DNA from: Ensifer sesbaniae
Lineage (GTDB): Bacteria; Pseudomonadota; Alphaproteobacteria; Rhizobiales; Rhizobiaceae
Direction of reading: 5' to 3'
NCBI RefSeq assembly: GCF_013283665.1
Contig: NZ_JABEKU010000001.1
Location: 992,001-1,056,000, forward strand
Length of the DNA stretch: 64,000 nt
The notes beneath the pieces are model-generated. The model ran no database searches. It worked only from the letters and a program-made list of their open reading frames with translations, and had not been told where the DNA came from. Below are positions 9,175-18,003 of the stretch, one piece after another. The translations under genes and the position numbers were made by a program. Each line of letters begins with the position of its first letter. Position 1 is the first letter of the stretch.

Positions 9175-9268
9175 GCAATTCCAGCAAAAGTGTGCCGCGG
9201 TTTTGCGTTCGGAATTGCGAGAAAAAAGCAATTCCAGCAAAAGTGTGCCGCGGTTTTGCTGGAATTGC
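9175..9268. repeat. tandem pair of short palindromic repeats
   Basis: Two near-identical units, 9175-9218 and 9228-9268, each begin GCAATTCC and end GGAATTGC with AGCAAAAGTGTGCCGCGGTTTTGC in between broken by small differences. Each unit is itself an inverted repeat and so can fold as a hairpin. They fill the gap between the convergent ends of the DUF3422 and LysR genes. They may act as a bidirectional transcription stop, but there is no clean T-run. Confidence 0.8.
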
Positions 9269-9292
9269 GAGAAGCAAAAACCAGCCCAGGAA

Positions 9293-10189
9293 CTATTGCT
9301 CCCAATAGGGGATCGGCCCGTAAAGTCCGGCCAGGTAGTCGATGAACAGCCGCACCTTGGCTGGCAGGAACTGGCGGCTCGGATAGACGGCCGAGAGCGT
9401 CAGGTGCTTCGAGCCTTCCCATTGCGGCAGCACCTGCACCAATTGCCCGCTGCGCAATTCCGGGCCGATATCCCAGGTGGAGCGGAGCGCAATGCCGGCG
9501 CCGGCGATGACGGCGGCGCGCACGATCTCGGAGGAGTTTGTCACGAGCGGCCCCTCCGGGTGCCAGACTAACGCCCCCTCCGGTCCTTCGAGCTTCCAGT
9601 TGTCGTTGTTGTGCGCCGGCAGGCAGAGATGGTTGGCGAGATCGCCGATCTCCTTCGGCGCGCCGTTGCGGGCGATGTATTCCGGCGAGGCGCAGAGCAG
9701 CCGACGCACCGGCGCAAGCTTCCTTGCCACCAGGGATGAATCCACCAGCTCGCCGATCCTGACTGCCATGTCGAAGCCTTCGGCGACGATATCCGTGAAT
9801 TCGTCCGTCAGCACGATGTGCAGCTTCAGGTCCGGATGATCCTTCATGAACTTCGTCAGATGCGGCGCGATGTGCATCCGGCCGAAGGAGGTCGGCGCCG
9901 AAATCCGGAGCACGCCGAGCGCATGCGACGAACGCCCGGAGGCATAGGCCTCGGCCTCCTCGATGCCCGAGAGAATGCCGAGTACCCGGTCGTAGAATCC
10001 CTGGCCTGCTTCCGTCAGCGAGATCTGGCGCGTCGTGCGCTGCAAAAGCCGTGTGCCGAGCCGATCCTCGAGCCTCTTGATGCGCTTCGAGATGACCGCT
10101 GGGGAAAAGCCCAGCACCCTCCCGGCAGCCGACATGCTGCCTGTGGAAACGACCCGTGCAAAAATCTCAAGATCGCCTAAATTCGTCAT
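9293..10189 (-). CDS. LysR-family transcriptional regulator (CrgA/PecT-like group)
   Basis: A 298-residue LysR regulator: helix-turn-helix at residues ~5-65 (LEIFARVVSTGSMSAAGRVLGFSPAVISKRI...LLQRTTRQISLTEAG), then the effector domain with GVLRISAPTSFGR, a pattern of the AaeR/CrgA-like group. The ATG at 10189 is used; the codon just before it is TTG and less likely. It is divergent from glcD with a 105-bp gap, so it is a candidate regulator of the glycolate oxidase genes. E. coli uses a GntR regulator (GlcC) for this job, so the link is an inference from position. Confidence 0.9.
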   Translation of the reverse strand: MTNLGDLEIFARVVSTGSMSAAGRVLGFSPAVISKRIKRLEDRLGTRLLQRTTRQISLTEAGQGFYDRVLGILSGIEEAEAYASGRSSHALGVLRISAPTSFGRMHIAPHLTKFMKDHPDLKLHIVLTDEFTDIVAEGFDMAVRIGELVDSSLVARKLAPVRRLLCASPEYIARNGAPKEIGDLANHLCLPAHNNDNWKLEGPEGALVWHPEGPLVTNSSEIVRAAVIAGAGIALRSTWDIGPELRSGQLVQVLPQWEGSKHLTLSAVYPSRQFLPAKVRLFIDYLAGLYGPIPYWEQ

Positions 10190-10294
10190 CAATCGTTGCC
10201 ATTGTTTCCAAAACGGAAAAGCTCATAGCATTTGCGAGGGTTCTCTCCTAGTGGTAAAGAAAATGAACCAATTGATAAGCGGCCGGAGGAGCTG

Positions 10295-11734
10295 ATGGCG
10301 GAGACGATCGGTTTTCTGCAACCGAAACAGGCTGTTATCACTCGGCGTCGCGAGATCGTCGCCGACCTCGCCGATCTCTTGCCCGAGGGCTGTCTGATCA
10401 GTGACGAGCGCGGGCTGAAGCCCTTCGAGACCGACGCCTTCATCGCCTATCGTCGCATGCCGCTCGCCGTTGCGCTGCCGGAGACGACGGAGCAGGTCGC
10501 AGCCCTTCTCAAATATTGCAGCCGCTACGGCATTCCGGTCGTGCCGCGCGGCGCCGGCACCTCGCTTTCGGGCGGCGCCATCCCGCAGGAGGATGCGGTC
10601 GTCATCGGTCTGTCCAAGATGTCGCGCATTCTCGATATCGACCTCTTCAACCGCACCGCCACCATCCAGGCGGGCGTCACCAATCTCAATATCTCCGAGG
10701 CCGTCTCCGCCGACGGTTTCTTCTATGCGCCCGACCCGAGTTCGCAGCTTGCCTGCACGATCGGCGGCAATATCGGCATGAATTCCGGCGGTGCCCATTG
10801 CCTGAAATACGGCGTCACCACCAACAATCTGCTCGGTGTGAGGATGGTGCTGTTCGATGGCACCGTCATCGAGCTCGGCGGCAAGGCGCTGGATGCGGCC
10901 GGCTACGATCTGCTCGGCCTCGTCTGCGGCTCGGAGGGCCAACTCGGCATCGTCACCGAGGCGACGGTGCGGCTGATCGCCAAGCCGGAAGGCGCCCGTC
11001 CCGTGCTCTTCGGTTTCGCCTCGTCGGAAGCGGCCGGCGCCTGTGTCGCCGACGTCATCGGCTCCGGCATCATCCCGGTTGCGATCGAGTTCATGGATAA
11101 GCCGGCGATCGAGATCTGCGAAGCCTTCGCCCATGCCGGCTACCCGCTCGACGTCGAAGCGCTGCTGATCATCGAGGTCGAAGGTTCCGAGCCGGAAATG
11201 GATGCGATGCTCGCCAGCATCGTCGCGGTCGCACGCCGTCATGGCGTCGCGACGATCAAGGAGTGCCAGTCGGCAATGGAAGCGGCAGCGATCTGGAAGG
11301 GGCGGAAATCCGCCTTCGGCGCCACCGGTCGCATCGCCGACTATATCTGCATGGACGGCACCGTGCCGCTCAGCCAGCTCTCGCATGTGCTCGCCCGCAC
11401 CGGCGAGATCGTCGCGCGCTACGGCCTGCGGGTCGCCAATGTCTTCCACGCCGGCGACGGCAACATGCACCCGCTGATCCTCTATAACATCAACGACCCG
11501 GAGGATGCGGCGCGCGCCGAAGCCGCCGGCAACGATATCCTCAAGCTCTGCGTTGACGCCGGTGGCTGCCTGACGGGCGAGCACGGCGTCGGCATCGAAA
11601 AACGGGACCTCATGCTGCACCAGTACAACCAGGCCGACCTCGACCAGCAGATGGCGGCGCGGGCCGCCTTCGATCCGCATTGGATCCTGAACCCGTCCAA
11701 GGTCTTCCCGCTCGAAGGGCGTCCCGCCGCATGA
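10295..11734 (+). CDS. glcD: glycolate oxidase FAD-binding subunit GlcD
   Basis: A 479-residue FAD-linked oxidase. The PCMH-type FAD domain shows VVPRGAGTSLSGGAIP (residues ~85-100) and GGNIGMNSGGAHCLKYG (~160-176), and the C-terminal FAD-oxidase domain ends with NVFHAGDGNMHPL and LTGEHGVGIEKR. It oxidises glycolate to glyoxylate together with GlcE and GlcF. The ATG at 10295 is preceded by GGAGGA at 10285. The stop overlaps the glcE start (ATGA), so the two are translationally coupled. Confidence 0.95.
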   Translation: MAETIGFLQPKQAVITRRREIVADLADLLPEGCLISDERGLKPFETDAFIAYRRMPLAVALPETTEQVAALLKYCSRYGIPVVPRGAGTSLSGGAIPQEDAVVIGLSKMSRILDIDLFNRTATIQAGVTNLNISEAVSADGFFYAPDPSSQLACTIGGNIGMNSGGAHCLKYGVTTNNLLGVRMVLFDGTVIELGGKALDAAGYDLLGLVCGSEGQLGIVTEATVRLIAKPEGARPVLFGFASSEAAGACVADVIGSGIIPVAIEFMDKPAIEICEAFAHAGYPLDVEALLIIEVEGSEPEMDAMLASIVAVARRHGVATIKECQSAMEAAAIWKGRKSAFGATGRIADYICMDGTVPLSQLSHVLARTGEIVARYGLRVANVFHAGDGNMHPLILYNINDPEDAARAEAAGNDILKLCVDAGGCLTGEHGVGIEKRDLMLHQYNQADLDQQMAARAAFDPHWILNPSKVFPLEGRPAA

Positions 11735-12972
11735 TCGTGCATTTCGAACCGGCAAGCGAAGAGGGGATTGCGACCGTCGTCCGGGCGGTGGCGGCCGACA
11801 AGGCTTCGCTCGCAGTCATCGGCGGCAACACGCGCTCGGGTCTCGGCAATCCCGTGCGTGCCGACCGGGTGCTGTCGACGCGCCGCCTTTCCGGCATTGT
11901 CAGCTACAATCCGGCCGAGATGACGATCACTGCGCTTGCGGGAACGCCGATGCGCGAAATCGAAGAGGCGCTGGCGGAAAACCGACAGATGCTCGCCTTC
12001 GAACCGGTGGATCATCGGCCGATCTTTGCTTCGTCGGGAGAGCCGACGATCGGCGGGGTCTTTGCCGCCAACGTGTCGGGTCCCAGGCGCTATGTCGCCG
12101 GTGCCGCCCGCGACAGCCTGCTCGGCGTTCGCTTCGTCAACGGCCGCGGCGAGGCGATCAAGGCCGGCGGCCGGGTGATGAAGAACGTCACCGGCCTGGA
12201 TCTGGTCAAGCTGCAAGCGGGTTCGCACGGCACGCTCGGCATCCTGACCGAAGTGACCTTCCGCGTCCTGCCGCTGCCGCCGGCGTCCGAGACCATCGTC
12301 GTCTCCGGTCTCAACGATGCCGAAGCCGCTGCGGTCATGGCCGAGGCGATGGCGCAAACGGTCGAGGTCTCCGGTGCCGCGCATCTGCCGGAGAGCGTGC
12401 GCGGGCGGTTCCTCGAAGGTGGCCTTCCGGACGGTGCCGCGACGGTGCTCAGGCTCGAAGGACTGGAGGCATCGGTCGCGCTCCGGGCCGAAAAGCTGGC
12501 GAACGCGGTCGGGCGCTTCGGCGCGGTGACGCGGCTCGACGGGCCGCAGACATCGAAGCTCTGGGCGGAGATCCGCGACGTCAAACCCTATGCCGACGGC
12601 ACGAAGAAGCCGCTCTGGCGTGTGTCCGTCGCCCCGTCGCTCGGCCATCAACTGGTGGCGGCGCTCAGGCTGCAGACCGGCGTCGATGCCTTCTATGACT
12701 GGCAGGGCGGTCTCGTCTGGCTGCGCATGGAGGCCGACCCCGAAGCGGAACTGGTGCGCCGTTACATCAAGGTTCTTGGTGGCGGCCATGCAACGCTCGT
12801 CAGGGCCGAAGACGGCTACCGTGCCGCCATCCCGGCGTTTGAACCACAACCCTTGGCCGTGGCACAATTGAGCGAGCGCGTCCGCGCGAGCTTCGACCCG
12901 CACCGGATTTTCAATCCCGGCCGCATGGCTGCGGTGTCTGAGACAGCGACGATGGAACATGGGAGGAAATGA
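11731..12972 (+). CDS. glcE: glycolate oxidase subunit GlcE
   Basis: A 413-residue second FAD-binding subunit of glycolate oxidase. It has the PCMH fold: IGGNTRSGLGNP near residue 30, EPTIGGVFAANVSGPRRY near 105 and GGRVMKNVTGLDLVKLQAGSHG around 145-168, and a short C-terminal domain ending FDPHRIFNPGRM. The ATG at 11731 overlaps the glcD stop by 4 bp, and its own stop overlaps the ATG of the next gene. Subunit identity rests on its place between glcD and glcF and on its shorter, more divergent FAD-oxidase sequence. Confidence 0.93.
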   Translation: MIVHFEPASEEGIATVVRAVAADKASLAVIGGNTRSGLGNPVRADRVLSTRRLSGIVSYNPAEMTITALAGTPMREIEEALAENRQMLAFEPVDHRPIFASSGEPTIGGVFAANVSGPRRYVAGAARDSLLGVRFVNGRGEAIKAGGRVMKNVTGLDLVKLQAGSHGTLGILTEVTFRVLPLPPASETIVVSGLNDAEAAAVMAEAMAQTVEVSGAAHLPESVRGRFLEGGLPDGAATVLRLEGLEASVALRAEKLANAVGRFGAVTRLDGPQTSKLWAEIRDVKPYADGTKKPLWRVSVAPSLGHQLVAALRLQTGVDAFYDWQGGLVWLRMEADPEAELVRRYIKVLGGGHATLVRAEDGYRAAIPAFEPQPLAVAQLSERVRASFDPHRIFNPGRMAAVSETATMEHGRK

Positions 12973-13352
12973 TGAGCGACAATGGTCCGCAGACACCGTT
13001 TTCCCGGGAAACCGATCGCTGGCTGGAGCCGGGCAAGATCAACGTCCAGGTGATTTACGTCCTTTATCTCGTGGGTTTTGCGGTCGGGATCACCCCGATC
13101 ATCGGCGTGGTGATGGCTTATCTCAATCGCGGCAAGGGCATGTCCTGGGTCCAGACGCATTATGAATGGGCGATCCGAACCTTCTGGATCGCTCTCTTGT
13201 TCGGGTTGATCTCGTTGCTGCTGACGGCGCTGTTGGTTGGTATTCTCGGCTTCATCGCCACCGCCGTCTGGATCGTCGTGCGCTGCGTCGTCGGCCTGCA
13301 ACGGGCGGCGCGCCAGGAGCCGATCACCAATCCCGAAAGCTGGATGGTGTAG
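12972..13352 (+). CDS. small membrane protein (DUF4870/Tic20-like)
   Basis: A 126-residue protein with two or three hydrophobic segments: about residues 26-48 (VIYVLYLVGFAVGITPIIGVVMAY, split here as a single span) and 67-100 (FWIALLFGLISLLLTALLVG onward). Between them lies a WVQTHYEWAIRTFW motif typical of small DUF4870-like proteins. The second of two adjacent ATGs (12969, 12972) fits better with GGGAGG at 12961. It overlaps the glcE stop and precedes glcF, so it is probably part of the operon. Its role in glycolate oxidation, if any, is unknown. Confidence 0.75.
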   Translation: MSDNGPQTPFSRETDRWLEPGKINVQVIYVLYLVGFAVGITPIIGVVMAYLNRGKGMSWVQTHYEWAIRTFWIALLFGLISLLLTALLVGILGFIATAVWIVVRCVVGLQRAARQEPITNPESWMV

Positions 13353-13468
13353 GCCACGGCGCAATCCCTGAGACCGGATCCGGTCGAAGGATGCTGAAAT
13401 CAGAATGCTGCGGTGACCGAAGCACGCATCTTGTGCGGTCCTGCAGAACCGCAGAGTGGAGTTCGCGT

Positions 13469-14764
13469 TTGCAGACCAATTTTACACCCGCGCAGCTTAC
13501 CGACCCGCATGTGGCCGAATCCGAAGCCATCCTGCGCAAATGCGTGCATTGCGGCTTCTGCACCGCCACCTGTCCGACCTATGTGACGCTGGGCGACGAA
13601 CTCGATAGCCCGCGCGGGCGTATCTACCTCATCAAGGACATGCTGGAGAACGGTCGGGCAGCCGACAAGGAAACGGTCACCCACATCGACCGCTGTCTCT
13701 CCTGTCTCGCCTGCACGACCACTTGTCCCTCCGGCGTCGACTACATGCATCTCGTCGACCACGCGCGCGTTCATATCGAGAACACCTATCGCCGCCCGTT
13801 CAGGGATAGGCTGGCGCGTTCCGTGCTTGCGGCGGTGCTGCCTTATCCTCAGCGCTTCCGCCTGTCGCTGAAGGCGGCCGGCCTTGCCCGGCCGTTTGCG
13901 GCTCTCATGAAGCGCACGCCCTTGCTGAAAACCTTTGGCGTTATGCTGGATCTGGCGCCGGGGGCCGTGCCTGAGCCTTCCGCTTCGGCCGTGCCCGGCA
14001 CCCACGCACCGAAGGGCAAGCGTATCGGTCGGGTCGCGCTGTTGTCCGGCTGCGCCCAGCCGGTGCTGAAGCCTGAGATCAACGAGGCGACGATCAGGCT
14101 GCTGACGCGCTTTGGCGTCGAAGTGGTTGTCTCGGCCGGCGAAGGCTGTTGTGGCGCCCTAGTGCACCACATGGGCCGCGAGAACCAGGCGCTCGCGGCG
14201 GCGCGCCGCAACGTCGACGCCTGGCTGAAGGTCGCCGACGAGGGCGGGCTCGATGCCATCGTCATTACCGCTTCGGGCTGCGGGACGACGATCAAGGACT
14301 ACGGCCACATGCTGCGGCTCGATCCTGACTATGCGGAAAAGGCGGCCCGGGTCTCGGCGCTGGCCAAGGACATCACCGAGTATCTGTCTACCCTCGACCT
14401 GCCGGAACAGGATGCGAGGGGCATGACGCTTGCCTATCATTCCGCCTGCTCGATGCAGCACGGCCAGAAGATCACCATTGTGCCGAAGCAGCTTTTGAAG
14501 CGCGCCGGCTTCGTCGTTCGCGATCCGGCCGAAGGGCACCTCTGCTGCGGCTCGGCCGGCACCTACAACATCCTGCAGCCGGAAATCTCGGCGAAGCTGA
14601 AGGCGCGCAAGGTCAAGAACATTGAGGCGACGAAGCCGGATGCGATTGCCACCGGCAATATCGGCTGCATCACCCAGATCGCCAGCGGGACCGCGATCCC
14701 CATCCTGCATACGGTCGAACTGCTCGACTGGGCCTATGGCGGGGCAAAGCCACAAGGGCTCTAA
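13469..14764 (+). CDS. glcF: glycolate oxidase iron-sulfur subunit GlcF
   Basis: A 431-residue protein carrying two ferredoxin-type 4Fe-4S motifs, CVHCGFCTATCP (residues ~22-33) and CLSCLACTTTCP (~74-85), followed by two CCG domains with GEGCCGAL and HLCCGSAGTYN. It passes electrons from the flavin subunits to the respiratory chain at the membrane. The start is most likely the TTG at 13469, giving LQTNFTPAQL read as MQTNFTPAQL, with GAGTGGAG upstream; no ATG is available near the conserved N-terminus. The 116-bp gap from the small membrane protein is compatible with one operon. Confidence 0.93.
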   Translation: MQTNFTPAQLTDPHVAESEAILRKCVHCGFCTATCPTYVTLGDELDSPRGRIYLIKDMLENGRAADKETVTHIDRCLSCLACTTTCPSGVDYMHLVDHARVHIENTYRRPFRDRLARSVLAAVLPYPQRFRLSLKAAGLARPFAALMKRTPLLKTFGVMLDLAPGAVPEPSASAVPGTHAPKGKRIGRVALLSGCAQPVLKPEINEATIRLLTRFGVEVVVSAGEGCCGALVHHMGRENQALAAARRNVDAWLKVADEGGLDAIVITASGCGTTIKDYGHMLRLDPDYAEKAARVSALAKDITEYLSTLDLPEQDARGMTLAYHSACSMQHGQKITIVPKQLLKRAGFVVRDPAEGHLCCGSAGTYNILQPEISAKLKARKVKNIEATKPDAIATGNIGCITQIASGTAIPILHTVELLDWAYGGAKPQGL

Positions 14765-14772
14765 GGCAAAAG

Positions 14773-14804
14773 AAAAGGCCGGCTCCGCGAGGAACCGGCC
14801 TTTT
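14773..14804. terminator. bidirectional terminator
   Basis: AAAAGGCCGG at 14773-14783 and CCGGCCTTTT at 14795-14804 flank a TCC/GGA inner stem with a GCGA loop. It lies between the convergent glcF and L,D-transpeptidase genes and has T-runs on both strands. Confidence 0.85.
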
Positions 14805-14824
14805 GATGGGTGCCCGAATAGCTA

Positions 14825-15520
14825 TCAGCCGCCGAAGATCTGGCGGAAGATATCCACGCCGCGATCGTCGAAATAGGTGTCGCCCGGCTTGCTGCCGGGA
14901 CCGATGACGATGACCTTGGTGCCGATGTCGGCACGGTCGTAGAGGTGCTCCACGTCCTCGTTCATCATGCGGATGCAGCCCGACGACATGTTCTGGCCGA
15001 TCGTCCAGGGTTGGTTGGTGCCATGGATGCGGAAGATCGTGTCGCGGCCGCCCTTGTAGAGATACATGGCGCGGGCGCCGAGCGGGTTGTCGATGCCGCC
15101 TTCCTGGGTGATCGGCAGGATACGGCCCTTGGCGGCTTCGCGACGACGCATTTCGGCCGGCGGCGTCCAGGTCGGCCATTCGGCCTTGCGGCCGACCTTC
15201 ACGACACCCGACCAGCCGAAGCCGTCGCGGCCGACGCCGATGCCATAGCGCGTCGCGCGGTTCGGGCCGTCGATGTAGTAAAGGTATTTGTTGTTGGTAT
15301 CGACGATGATCGTGCCGGGGGCCTCGTCGGTGCGGAAGCGAACCTTGGTGCGCCAGTATTGTTTTGCCGGCCTTTTGGGCGTGGCCACGAGTACAACGTC
15401 GGATGACTTGACCTTGGGACCTGTGGCTGGCGTCGGCGTGAAAGCCGAGGCGCTGGTGGCGGCAAGAATAGTGCTGGTCGCGATAGCGATCGCGACCGCT
15501 TTGCTGGCAAGACGCTTCAT
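14825..15520 (-). CDS. L,D-transpeptidase (YkuD domain), exported
   Basis: A 231-residue exported protein. A signal peptide is visible (MKRLASKAVAIAIATSTI... with cleavage likely after ASA near residue 27). The YkuD catalytic domain covers residues ~85-215 and has the His/Ser-Gly-Cys core: FRIHGTNQPW then SSGCIRMMNED, with the nucleophilic Cys in SSGC. Such enzymes cross-link peptidoglycan 3-3 or attach proteins to it in the periplasm. The start at 15520 has GAGGGAAT upstream. A second, related enzyme lies next to it in the same direction. Confidence 0.9.
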   Translation of the reverse strand: MKRLASKAVAIAIATSTILAATSASAFTPTPATGPKVKSSDVVLVATPKRPAKQYWRTKVRFRTDEAPGTIIVDTNNKYLYYIDGPNRATRYGIGVGRDGFGWSGVVKVGRKAEWPTWTPPAEMRRREAAKGRILPITQEGGIDNPLGARAMYLYKGGRDTIFRIHGTNQPWTIGQNMSSGCIRMMNEDVEHLYDRADIGTKVIVIGPGSKPGDTYFDDRGVDIFRQIFGG

Positions 15521-15622
15521 ATACGATTCCCTCTGAACCCTCGTTGCAGGCAGGCTATGCAAAATGCGGCGAAGTTCAAGCCTGCGATACAGCCGGCGGA
15601 TCGCCGGACTTATATCTGTTCA

Positions 15623-15767
15623 TGCTGCTGTTGCCTGAAAATCACGCGTGCAGCGCCGCGCGTCGTATTGGACGCGCAAAGGTCGCTGCAGCACTTTTAA
15701 GTTGCTGCATGTTTATGTCCTCAAATCGGAGACGATTTAAGGAAACATGCAGCAGGCAACAGCAACA
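15623..15767 (+). repeat. RIME-like two-hairpin repeat, copy 2, inside a larger inverted repeat
   Basis: The core (15649-15752) has the same two palindromes as copy 1: TGCAGCG...CGCTGCA (15649-15690) and CTGCAT...ATGCAG (15705-15752). Outside it, TGCTGCTGTTGCCTG at 15623-15637 faces CAGGCAACAGCAACA at 15753-15767, a 14-of-15 inverted repeat, so the whole unit could form a large cruciform. It fills the gap between the two L,D-transpeptidase genes. Confidence 0.8.
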
Positions 15768-15805
15768 CGTGCGAGGGTCGAGAAATATTCTATGCTATGC
15801 TTCAA

Positions 15806-16573
15806 CTATATGACGATAACCTTCGTGCCCACCTTCACGCGCTCGTAGAGGTCGACGACGTCTTCGTTGCGCATGCGGATGCAGCCGGAGGAAACGGCAT
15901 AGCCGATCGTCCAGGGCGCATTGGTGCCGTGGATCCGGTAGAGCGTCGAGCCGAGATACATGGCGCGCGCGCCAAGCGGGTTTTCCGGGCCGCCGTCCAT
16001 GCGCGCCGGCAGGTAGTGGCCCTTGGCCGCTTCGCGGGTGATCATCTCCTGCGGCGGTGTCCAGCTCGGCCATTCCGCCTTGCGGCTGACCTTGTGAGCG
16101 CCGGCCCATTCGAAGCCCGGCTTGCCGACGCCGACGCCATAGCGCCGTGCCTCGCCGTTGCCGGTCACCAGATAGAGAAAGCGGTTGTTGGTATCGATGA
16201 CGATCGTGCCCGGCTTTTCCTTGGTCTCATAGGAGACCGTCTGCGGCAGGAATTGCGGGTCGAACTTCGGCTTGACCGGGCGCTGGGCGCGCATGGCATT
16301 GGCCGGCTGGATCAGCGGGTTGACGACGCGGCGCTTGGCCTGCGGCCGCGCGAGTTGTCCCTGATAATACTGTTTTCGGGTGGCCGCCGGAATCTGCTGC
16401 CGGTACATGACCTGCCGCGTGCGGGCCTGTTGCCCGCCGAGCTGCATCACCCAGGGGGCGGTGAGATCGGGGCTGACGACGACCGGAGGCCGGTTCTGGT
16501 ACCGGTCCTGGGCCGCGGCCGGGCCGGCAAAAAGGGTCAGAACGGAGGCGGCTATAAGAAGGTTTTTCAACAT
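15806..16573 (-). CDS. L,D-transpeptidase (YkuD domain), exported
   Basis: A 255-residue protein with a clean signal peptide (MLKNLLIAASVLTLFAGPAAA, cleavage after AAA-Q region near residue 22), a basic, glutamine-rich linker to about residue 115, and a C-terminal YkuD domain with YRIHGTNAPW and SSGCIRMRNED. The catalytic His and Cys are present. The YkuD part is clearly similar to that of the neighbouring enzyme (both share PGTI.VDTNN, a YG.GVG segment, KAEWP.WTPP and DNPLGARAMYL-like stretches), while the linkers differ, so an old tandem duplication is likely. Confidence 0.9.
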   Translation of the reverse strand: MLKNLLIAASVLTLFAGPAAAQDRYQNRPPVVVSPDLTAPWVMQLGGQQARTRQVMYRQQIPAATRKQYYQGQLARPQAKRRVVNPLIQPANAMRAQRPVKPKFDPQFLPQTVSYETKEKPGTIVIDTNNRFLYLVTGNGEARRYGVGVGKPGFEWAGAHKVSRKAEWPSWTPPQEMITREAAKGHYLPARMDGGPENPLGARAMYLGSTLYRIHGTNAPWTIGYAVSSGCIRMRNEDVVDLYERVKVGTKVIVI

Positions 16574-16819
16574 CGGACGGACTCGCTACCTTTCGCCGAA
16601 ATTCATCAAAGGGGCGCAGACAGCCGAAGAACCGGACGCTCGAGCGGGCTATGCGCCTTGGCAATGGCGCGATCGTGTCACCGGGGAGCCACCGAATGGT
16701 AAACGGCGCTTCATTAAAAGGCGAAGGTGCCGATAAAGCTTTGGGTAGGGTTATCCGTCGCTTTAGGAATCTGGTTTGCAAATGGTAAAAGGCAGGGAAA
16801 TGAACAGGATGGAGCGGGC

Positions 16820-17464
16820 ATGACGGCCAAAGGCATAGTGATCGGTGAGGATGGACTTCAGCGCTGCGCCTGGCAGGGCAACCTCGACGACTATCGTCGC
16901 TACCACGACGACGAATGGGGACGCCCGGTCCTCGACGATCGTCGCCTGTTCGAGAAGATCTGCCTCGAAGGCTTCCAGTCCGGCCTGTCGTGGCTCACGA
17001 TCCTGCGCAAGCGCGAGGCATTCCGCGCGGCCTTTGCCGGCTTCGATTTCGACAAGGTCGCGACATTCGATGAGACGGATATCGAACGCTGCCTCGCCGA
17101 CACCGGTATCGTGCGCCATCGTGGCAAGATCGTTTCGACCATCAACAATGCCCGTCGCGCCCAGGATCTCAGGCAGGAATTTGGTTCGCTCGCGGGCTAT
17201 TTCTGGTCACACGAACCACCGGCAGCCGAGCGCCCGGCAAAGGTGACCTATGAGGCGATCGTCGCCAATCCGACGACGGCGGCCTCGATCCGGGTCTCGA
17301 AGGACCTGAAGAAGCGCGGCTGGACCTTCGTCGGCCCGACGACGATCTACGCCTTCATGCAGGCCATGGGCCTCGTCAACGACCACATCGAGGGCTGTCA
17401 TTGCCGCGCGGTCGTGGAGGAGATGCGAGCCAAGCTTGTCAGGCCTCTGGGCCGGGTGGCGTAA
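16820..17464 (+). CDS. tag: 3-methyladenine DNA glycosylase I (Tag)
   Basis: A 214-residue base-excision repair enzyme that removes 3-methyladenine from alkylated DNA. It shows the family N-terminus RCAWQGNLDDYRRYHDDEWG, SGLSWLTILRKRE near residues 54-66, GIVRHRGKI, and the C-terminal zinc-site GCHCR close to residue 196, which with the N-terminal Cys and His residues binds zinc. The start at 16820 has GGAG 9 nt upstream. It is divergent from the L,D-transpeptidase and convergent with the DUF305 gene. Confidence 0.93.
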   Translation: MTAKGIVIGEDGLQRCAWQGNLDDYRRYHDDEWGRPVLDDRRLFEKICLEGFQSGLSWLTILRKREAFRAAFAGFDFDKVATFDETDIERCLADTGIVRHRGKIVSTINNARRAQDLRQEFGSLAGYFWSHEPPAAERPAKVTYEAIVANPTTAASIRVSKDLKKRGWTFVGPTTIYAFMQAMGLVNDHIEGCHCRAVVEEMRAKLVRPLGRVA

Positions 17465-17537
17465 GGGGCGGGGCGCGACCCGACCCCGGTAACCCGAACC
17501 CGGCTGACTGGTGTTAAAACCCGGCTGGCGTTGTCGC

Positions 17538-17924
17538 TCAGCCGCCGTTCTTTGCGAGCCATTCCTTCATCAACTTGATCTCGCCTTCCTGCGCCTTGAT
17601 GATCTCTTCCGCCAGTTTGCGGATCGTTTCATCCTTGCCGTATTCGAGCTCGATCTTGGCCATGTCGATGGCACCCTGGTGGTGGGCGATCATGCCGCGC
17701 ACGAAGTCGATATCCGTCTTGCCGGTATAGGCGATGTCCATATCCTTGTGCATGCGGGCATTGGCTTGGGCAAAGGCCTTGCTCGAAGGTGAGGCATCGC
17801 CCGCCAGGCTCTGGGATTCCGTGGAGCCGTGATGAATGCTGCCGTGGCTCGTGTCTTCGGCCGCCGCCGGGAAGGCGAGGCAGGCGGTGAGCGCGAGGGC
17901 CATCGTCAACGGTTTCAGCGACAT
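17538..17924 (-). CDS. DUF305 periplasmic protein
   Basis: A 128-residue exported protein: signal peptide MSLKPLTMALALTACLAFPAAA, a short His/Ser-rich linker, and a DUF305 four-helix (ferritin-like) domain with FVRGMIAHHQGAIDMAK around residues 78-94 and EIIKAQEGEI. DUF305 proteins are often found with copper-handling genes, and the HH and Met residues could bind metal, but no copper genes are next to it here. GGAAGGAAA precedes the ATG at 17924. Confidence 0.85.
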   Translation of the reverse strand: MSLKPLTMALALTACLAFPAAAEDTSHGSIHHGSTESQSLAGDASPSSKAFAQANARMHKDMDIAYTGKTDIDFVRGMIAHHQGAIDMAKIELEYGKDETIRKLAEEIIKAQEGEIKLMKEWLAKNGG

Positions 17925-18003
17925 GGTGTTTCCTTCCTTCTGCAATCGATCGGCCTTTGGGGAGCGCCGCCGAGGCGTGATCCTTGGAGCCATTTTCAAC
18001 CTA

